From DATMTS01 sp035564555 (lineage in GTDB: Bacteria; Actinomycetota; Actinomycetes; Actinomycetales; Microbacteriaceae), in the NCBI GenBank assembly GCA_035564555.1, contig DATMTS010000076.1, forward strand, positions 1-34,504: 34,504 nt of DNA, in the 5' to 3' direction. The position numbers and the translations under genes are program-made. The notes below the pieces were generated by a model that did not search any database, was not told the origin of the DNA, and saw only the letters and a list, made by a program, of their open reading frames with translations. Shown here in pieces: positions 31,130 to 34,504 of this stretch (position 1 is the stretch's first letter; the number at the start of each line of letters is the position of its first letter).

Positions 31130-31206
31130 CCGTATCGAAATCAGGTGGGAGCGGCATCCGTCTGGATAATCCAGTCGGACAGCCGCGTCACCTGATTTCG
31201 ATACGG
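31130..31206. repeat. long near-perfect hairpin element (REP-like or bidirectional terminator)
   Basis: An 18-bp perfect outer stem (31130-31147 with 31189-31206, core GTATCGAAATCAGGTG) encloses GCGGC/GCCGC (31151-31155 with 31182-31186). An inner stem follows, TCCG-T-CTGGA and TCCAG-T-CGGA, around a TAA loop. Nearly all 77 nt can pair. It lies between the convergent pfk and oligopeptidase genes, 13 nt from the latter's stop, so it can act as a two-way terminator. The elaborate design also fits a dispersed palindromic repeat. Confidence 0.85.
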
Positions 31207-31219
31207 TGGACGGGACGGT

Positions 31220-33349
31220 CTAGGAGGCGGCGCCCAGCACATCGAGCATCCACGCGAGTTCCCACGCACGTTCGCGCCAGGCGTTGTAGCGGCCGCTGAC
31301 GCCGCCGTGCCCTGCCGACATCTCGATCTTGAGCAGGGCGGGGGCTCCGGCTTCGCGCAGTCTGGCCACCCACTTCGCCGGCTCGACATACAGCACGCGG
31401 GTGTCGTTCAGGCTCGTGACCGCCAGGATCGGCGGATACAGCACGTCGTCGCGCACGTTCTCGTACGGCGTGTACGACTTCATGTACGCATAGACCTCGG
31501 CGTCGTGCAGCGGGTCGCCCCATTCGTCCCACTCGATCACGGTGAGGGGAAGCGAAGGATCGAGGATGCTGGTGAGCGCATCGACGAACGGCACCCCCGC
31601 GAGGATGCCTGCGAAGGCATCCGGCGCGAGGTTGGCGACGGCACCCATCAGCAGTCCGCCCGCACTGCCGCCCTCGGCGACCAGCCGTGCGGCATCCGTC
31701 CACCCCGCCTCGCTCAGGTGGCGGGCGCAGGCGACGAAGTCGGTGAATGTGTTCTTCTTGGTGAGCGTCTTTCCGCTCTCGTACCAGTGCCGTCCGAGCT
31801 CGCCGCCGCCGCGAACATGAGCGATGGCGAAGATGACTCCGCGATCGAGCAGGGAGAGCCGGGCGATCGAGAAGGAGGGATCCATGCTCGCCTCATAGGA
31901 TCCGTACCCGTACAGGAGCATCGGGGCGGGTGTTCCGGGCGAGACCAGGTCGCTGCGGAACACCAGTGAGATGGGAACGCGCGTGCCGTCGTCGGCGATC
32001 GCCCATTCCCGGCGCTGCTCGTATCGTGCCGGGTCGTAGTCGCCGAGCACGGGTTGACGTTTCAAAAGCCGCAGCTGGCCGGTCTGCGGCGTCCAGTCGT
32101 ACACCGTCGACGGCGTGACCAACGAACCGTAGCCCAACCGGATCGTGGGCTGATTCCACTCCGAGTTGCCGGCCGTGCCGACCGTGAAGAGCGGCTCGTC
32201 GAAGGCGAGTTCGTCGAGGGCCCCGTAGCCGGCGGTCAGCGGAACCACCGCGACGCGGGACAGCGCATCACGACGGTACTCCAGCACCAGGCGTGCTGCG
32301 AACGCGTCGACCGATTCGAGGCGCACGTCGTCGTCGTGCGGCACAACGACGCGCCGGTCGCCCTCCGGCGCCTGCACCGCGACATCCACGAGCTCGAAGT
32401 TCGGGGCGCCGTCGTTGTGCAGGATGAGCAGGCGGTCTTCGCCGGCGACGACGGCATGTTCGACGTCGTACTCGACGCCCTCCTGGCGGGGCCAGACGAC
32501 GCGCGGCTGGCCGGTGGGATCGCCCGCGTCGATGAGGTACACCTCGCTGGTGATCTTGGAACCGAGCTCGATCACCAGAAATCGCTTGCTTCGGGTGAGG
32601 CCGACGCCGACCCAATACCGCTCGTCGGGTTCGTGGAACACGCGCACATCGTCGGCGGCAGGCCTGCCGACCTCGTGCCGCCACACGGTGTCGGGGCGCC
32701 ACGCCTCATCGACCGTCGTGTAGAAGACGTAACGCCCATCGGGGGAGAAGAGGGCGCCGGGCGACGTGTTCGGCACCTCGTCGGCGAGGTCGGCGCCTGA
32801 ATGCAGGTCGCGGATGCGCAGCAGGTAGCGTTCGTCGCCGACGGTATCGATCGCGTACACCAGCAGTCCGCCGTCCGCGCTGACGTCGAAGCCGCCGAGC
32901 GAGAAGAATTCCTGGCCCTGCGCGAGCAGATTCCCGTCGAGCATCACCTGCTCGCCGGGGAGCGCCGGCTGCCCCGCCGCGACCTCGGGCAGCGTGGGCG
33001 GCATCCAGTCGTCCGGTCCGGTGATGGGCGCTCGACAATGCGCGGCGTACTGTTTGCCCTCGAACGACCTGGAGTAGTACCACCAGTCGCTCTCCCGAAC
33101 CGGCACCGAGAGATCGGTCTCTTTCGTACGCGACTTGATCTCCTCGAAGATGCGCTCGCGCAGTGGTTCCAGGTGCTGCGTCCGGGTCTGGGCATACGCG
33201 TTCTCCGCGGTCAGATGCGCGATGACCTGCGGGTCCTCCTTATCGCGCAGCCACTCGTACTCGTCGATCACCGTGTCGCCGTGGTGCACGCGGCTGGTGG
33301 GCACGCGGCGGGCGACGGGCGGGGTGGCTGCGGCATCGGAGGCGGGCAT
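31220..33349 (-). CDS. ptrB: oligopeptidase B (S9A serine peptidase)
   Basis: A 709-residue cytoplasmic peptidase of the prolyl oligopeptidase family that cuts short peptides after basic residues. The N-terminal segment DEYEWLRDKEDPQVIAHL and the beta-propeller (about 75-420) precede the hydrolase domain. The catalytic triad is present: Ser in EGGSAGGLLMG (about residue 562), Asp in SLNDTRVLYVEPAKW, and His in SAGHGGVSGR. RGGGELGRHWYESGK is typical of oligopeptidase B. There is no signal peptide. The ATG at 33349 has a minus-strand TAGCGT 6 nt upstream. It is convergent with pfk across the hairpin element. Confidence 0.93.
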   Translation of the reverse strand: MPASDAAATPPVARRVPTSRVHHGDTVIDEYEWLRDKEDPQVIAHLTAENAYAQTRTQHLEPLRERIFEEIKSRTKETDLSVPVRESDWWYYSRSFEGKQYAAHCRAPITGPDDWMPPTLPEVAAGQPALPGEQVMLDGNLLAQGQEFFSLGGFDVSADGGLLVYAIDTVGDERYLLRIRDLHSGADLADEVPNTSPGALFSPDGRYVFYTTVDEAWRPDTVWRHEVGRPAADDVRVFHEPDERYWVGVGLTRSKRFLVIELGSKITSEVYLIDAGDPTGQPRVVWPRQEGVEYDVEHAVVAGEDRLLILHNDGAPNFELVDVAVQAPEGDRRVVVPHDDDVRLESVDAFAARLVLEYRRDALSRVAVVPLTAGYGALDELAFDEPLFTVGTAGNSEWNQPTIRLGYGSLVTPSTVYDWTPQTGQLRLLKRQPVLGDYDPARYEQRREWAIADDGTRVPISLVFRSDLVSPGTPAPMLLYGYGSYEASMDPSFSIARLSLLDRGVIFAIAHVRGGGELGRHWYESGKTLTKKNTFTDFVACARHLSEAGWTDAARLVAEGGSAGGLLMGAVANLAPDAFAGILAGVPFVDALTSILDPSLPLTVIEWDEWGDPLHDAEVYAYMKSYTPYENVRDDVLYPPILAVTSLNDTRVLYVEPAKWVARLREAGAPALLKIEMSAGHGGVSGRYNAWRERAWELAWMLDVLGAAS

Positions 33350-33355
33350 CCCCCA

Positions 33356-33361
33356 ACGCTA
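33356..33361 (-). promoter_or_regulatory. leaderless-type -10 box of ptrB
   Basis: On the minus strand TAGCGT is followed by 6 nt (TGGGGG) and the ATG at 33349. Confidence 0.45.
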
Positions 33362-33464
33362 GCGCGCCGGCGGTGGCCTCCGGCCGTCGTGGACGGTCAT
33401 CGAACTGGCGCGGAATGCGCAGTCACGCTGAAATGGGGGTCGGACGATCAGAAACGAGGATGCA

Positions 33465-34373
33465 ATGCGCGCAGTGCGGTACGAGAAGTTCGGATCCCCC
33501 GAGGTGCTCGAACTGAAGGAGCTTCCGGAACCGGAACCGGGGCCGGGCGAGGTGCGGGTGCGAGTGCTGGCAGCGGGCTTGAACCCGGTGGACTACAAGA
33601 TCTTCCACGGCCCGGCCGCGCACGCTTACGGAGCGACCCTGCCGAGCGGAGTCGGGCACGATCTGGCCGGGATCGTGGATCGCGTCGGTGAATCGGTGAC
33701 GGACTTCGCGCCCGGCGACGCGGTGTTCGGCGGCAAACGCAACGAGGCGCTCGCCGACTTCGTGGTGCTGGGCGTCGAGGGGCTGATCCTCCCGACGCCG
33801 GCCGGACTGCCGGTCGAGATCGCCGGATCGCTCGCGATAGCCGCACGCACCGCATGGGCGTCGGTCGCCGCAGTCGGTCTCACCGATGCGGACACGGTTC
33901 TGGTGAGCGCCGCAGCCGGAGGAGTCGGGGTCCTTGCGGCGCAACTCGCGCGACGCACCGGGGCCACCGTGATCGGCACCGCCGGTGAGCACAATCACGA
34001 ATTCCTGCGCGAACTCGGGGTTATCCCGATCGCATACGGACCCGGCCAGATCGAACGCGTCCGTGCGGCCGCCCCCGGAGGAGTCACTGCGTGCCTGGAC
34101 AATCACGGGGCCGACACCATCGACGTCGCGCTCGAACTGGGTGTCTCGCTGCAGCGCATCAACACGATCGCGGCGCGAGGGCACCGTGGCGCGGTCGGCG
34201 CAGGGGCCGCGGATGCCTCGAAGGAGGATCTCGCTGAGGTCGCCCGCCTGATCGCCGCCGGGGAACTGGTGCTGCCGATCGAAGCGATCTACCCGCTGGA
34301 ACGTGCTCAGGAGGCATATCAGCGACTGGAGCAAGGCCACCTGCGAGGCAAGATCGTCGTCGTGACGCAATAG
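33465..34373 (+). CDS. NADP-dependent oxidoreductase, quinone reductase-like MDR family
   Basis: A 302-residue zinc-free medium-chain dehydrogenase/reductase. The N-terminal GroES-like part shows MRAVRYEKFGSPEVLEL, AAGLNPVDYKIFHG and LPSGVGHDLAGIVDRVG. The Rossmann motif is LVSAAAGGVGVLAAQLARRTGA, and the C-terminus ends EAYQRLEQGHLRGKIVVV. The zinc-binding cysteines of true alcohol dehydrogenases are absent. It should reduce quinones or enones with NADPH. The ATG has GAGG close upstream. It is divergent from ptrB with 115 bp between. Substrate unknown. Confidence 0.93.
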   Translation: MRAVRYEKFGSPEVLELKELPEPEPGPGEVRVRVLAAGLNPVDYKIFHGPAAHAYGATLPSGVGHDLAGIVDRVGESVTDFAPGDAVFGGKRNEALADFVVLGVEGLILPTPAGLPVEIAGSLAIAARTAWASVAAVGLTDADTVLVSAAAGGVGVLAAQLARRTGATVIGTAGEHNHEFLRELGVIPIAYGPGQIERVRAAAPGGVTACLDNHGADTIDVALELGVSLQRINTIAARGHRGAVGAGAADASKEDLAEVARLIAAGELVLPIEAIYPLERAQEAYQRLEQGHLRGKIVVVTQ

Positions 34374-34504
34374 AGCGCGCCCGGCGTCCGTCGCGAGGAA
34401 CTCCAGGTCATCTCCGGGCCCGACAGGCCGGACGGACCACTGTTCGGCGCTGACCCGACCGCGCACGAAGACAGGTGAGACGCGAGCGGGCCCCGGCGGA
34501 TCCG
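34374..34504 (+). other. window tail, no gene seen
   Basis: The last 131 bases follow the oxidoreductase stop. I see no confident coding start, RNA gene or strong hairpin. A long minus-strand open frame runs through here, but its codon use and content mark it as the antisense of the oxidoreductase. Confidence 0.5.

Noticed and set aside
31074..31206. Tandem units and palindrome considered as a CRISPR remnant
   Set aside because: Units are only 9 bp with 4-8 bp between them and no cas genes are present; spacing is far too short for spacers.

Overview
The window is chromosomal DNA of a high-GC actinobacterium, most likely family Microbacteriaceae. This rests on strong G/C bias at third codon positions, the order infB-rbfA-...-truB-ribF, a Gly/Arg/Pro-rich actinobacterial IF-2 N-terminus, a group III phosphofructokinase, and many leaderless-looking starts. 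The genus cannot be fixed from the sequence alone. I see no rRNA, tRNA, CRISPR array, transposase, integrase or phage gene; nearly all of the window is protein-coding. Layout. 1-12862 is a translation and flavin backbone (infB, rbfA, truB, ribF) split by an accessory block of about 7 kb between rbfA and truB: a J-domain/NERD-like protein, a GlxA-type regulator, a 70-residue protein, MutY, a uridine-kinase-like protein, a ketopantoate-reductase-like enzyme, and a 14-helix MFS pump with its divergent TetR regulator. Two small membrane proteins sit between truB and ribF. 12871-18081 is accessory: a mycothiol-dependent-type DinB-fold protein, a CynX-type MFS transporter, a ROK kinase, a second MFS exporter and a divergent LysR regulator. 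18187-25428 is a pentose and nucleoside-sugar region: SorC/DeoR regulator, long-type deoxyribose-phosphate aldolase, aldehyde dehydrogenase and a short catalytically degenerate aldehyde dehydrogenase in one overlapping operon, then an SGNH hydrolase, a macrodomain protein, an RbsD/FucU-like protein and a ribokinase. 25455-34373 holds small conserved proteins, an SNF2/HARP-like helicase, a CYTH protein, phosphofructokinase, oligopeptidase B and a zinc-free quinone-oxidoreductase-type MDR enzyme. How the genes work together. The deo operon should split deoxyribose 5-phosphate into glyceraldehyde 3-phosphate and acetaldehyde and oxidise the acetaldehyde; ribokinase and phosphofructokinase feed the same central metabolism. 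Two divergent regulator/exporter pairs (TetR/DHA2 pump and LysR/MFS) look like self-contained efflux circuits, and the first has two clear twin palindromic operators. Cross-cutting signals. About a dozen starts share one architecture: a TANNNT hexamer, 5-7 nt, then the start codon, usually without a Shine-Dalgarno. Several proteins keep an enzyme fold but have lost key catalytic residues: the uridine-kinase-like P-loop, the NERD motif, the short aldehyde dehydrogenase, the RbsD/FucU-like protein and the ROK zinc site. The hexamer GGATGC/GCATCC recurs and appears to override normal codon choice. A long, almost perfect hairpin with flanking inverted and tandem repeats lies between pfk and the oligopeptidase gene. 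I found no recognisable new defence or mobile system.
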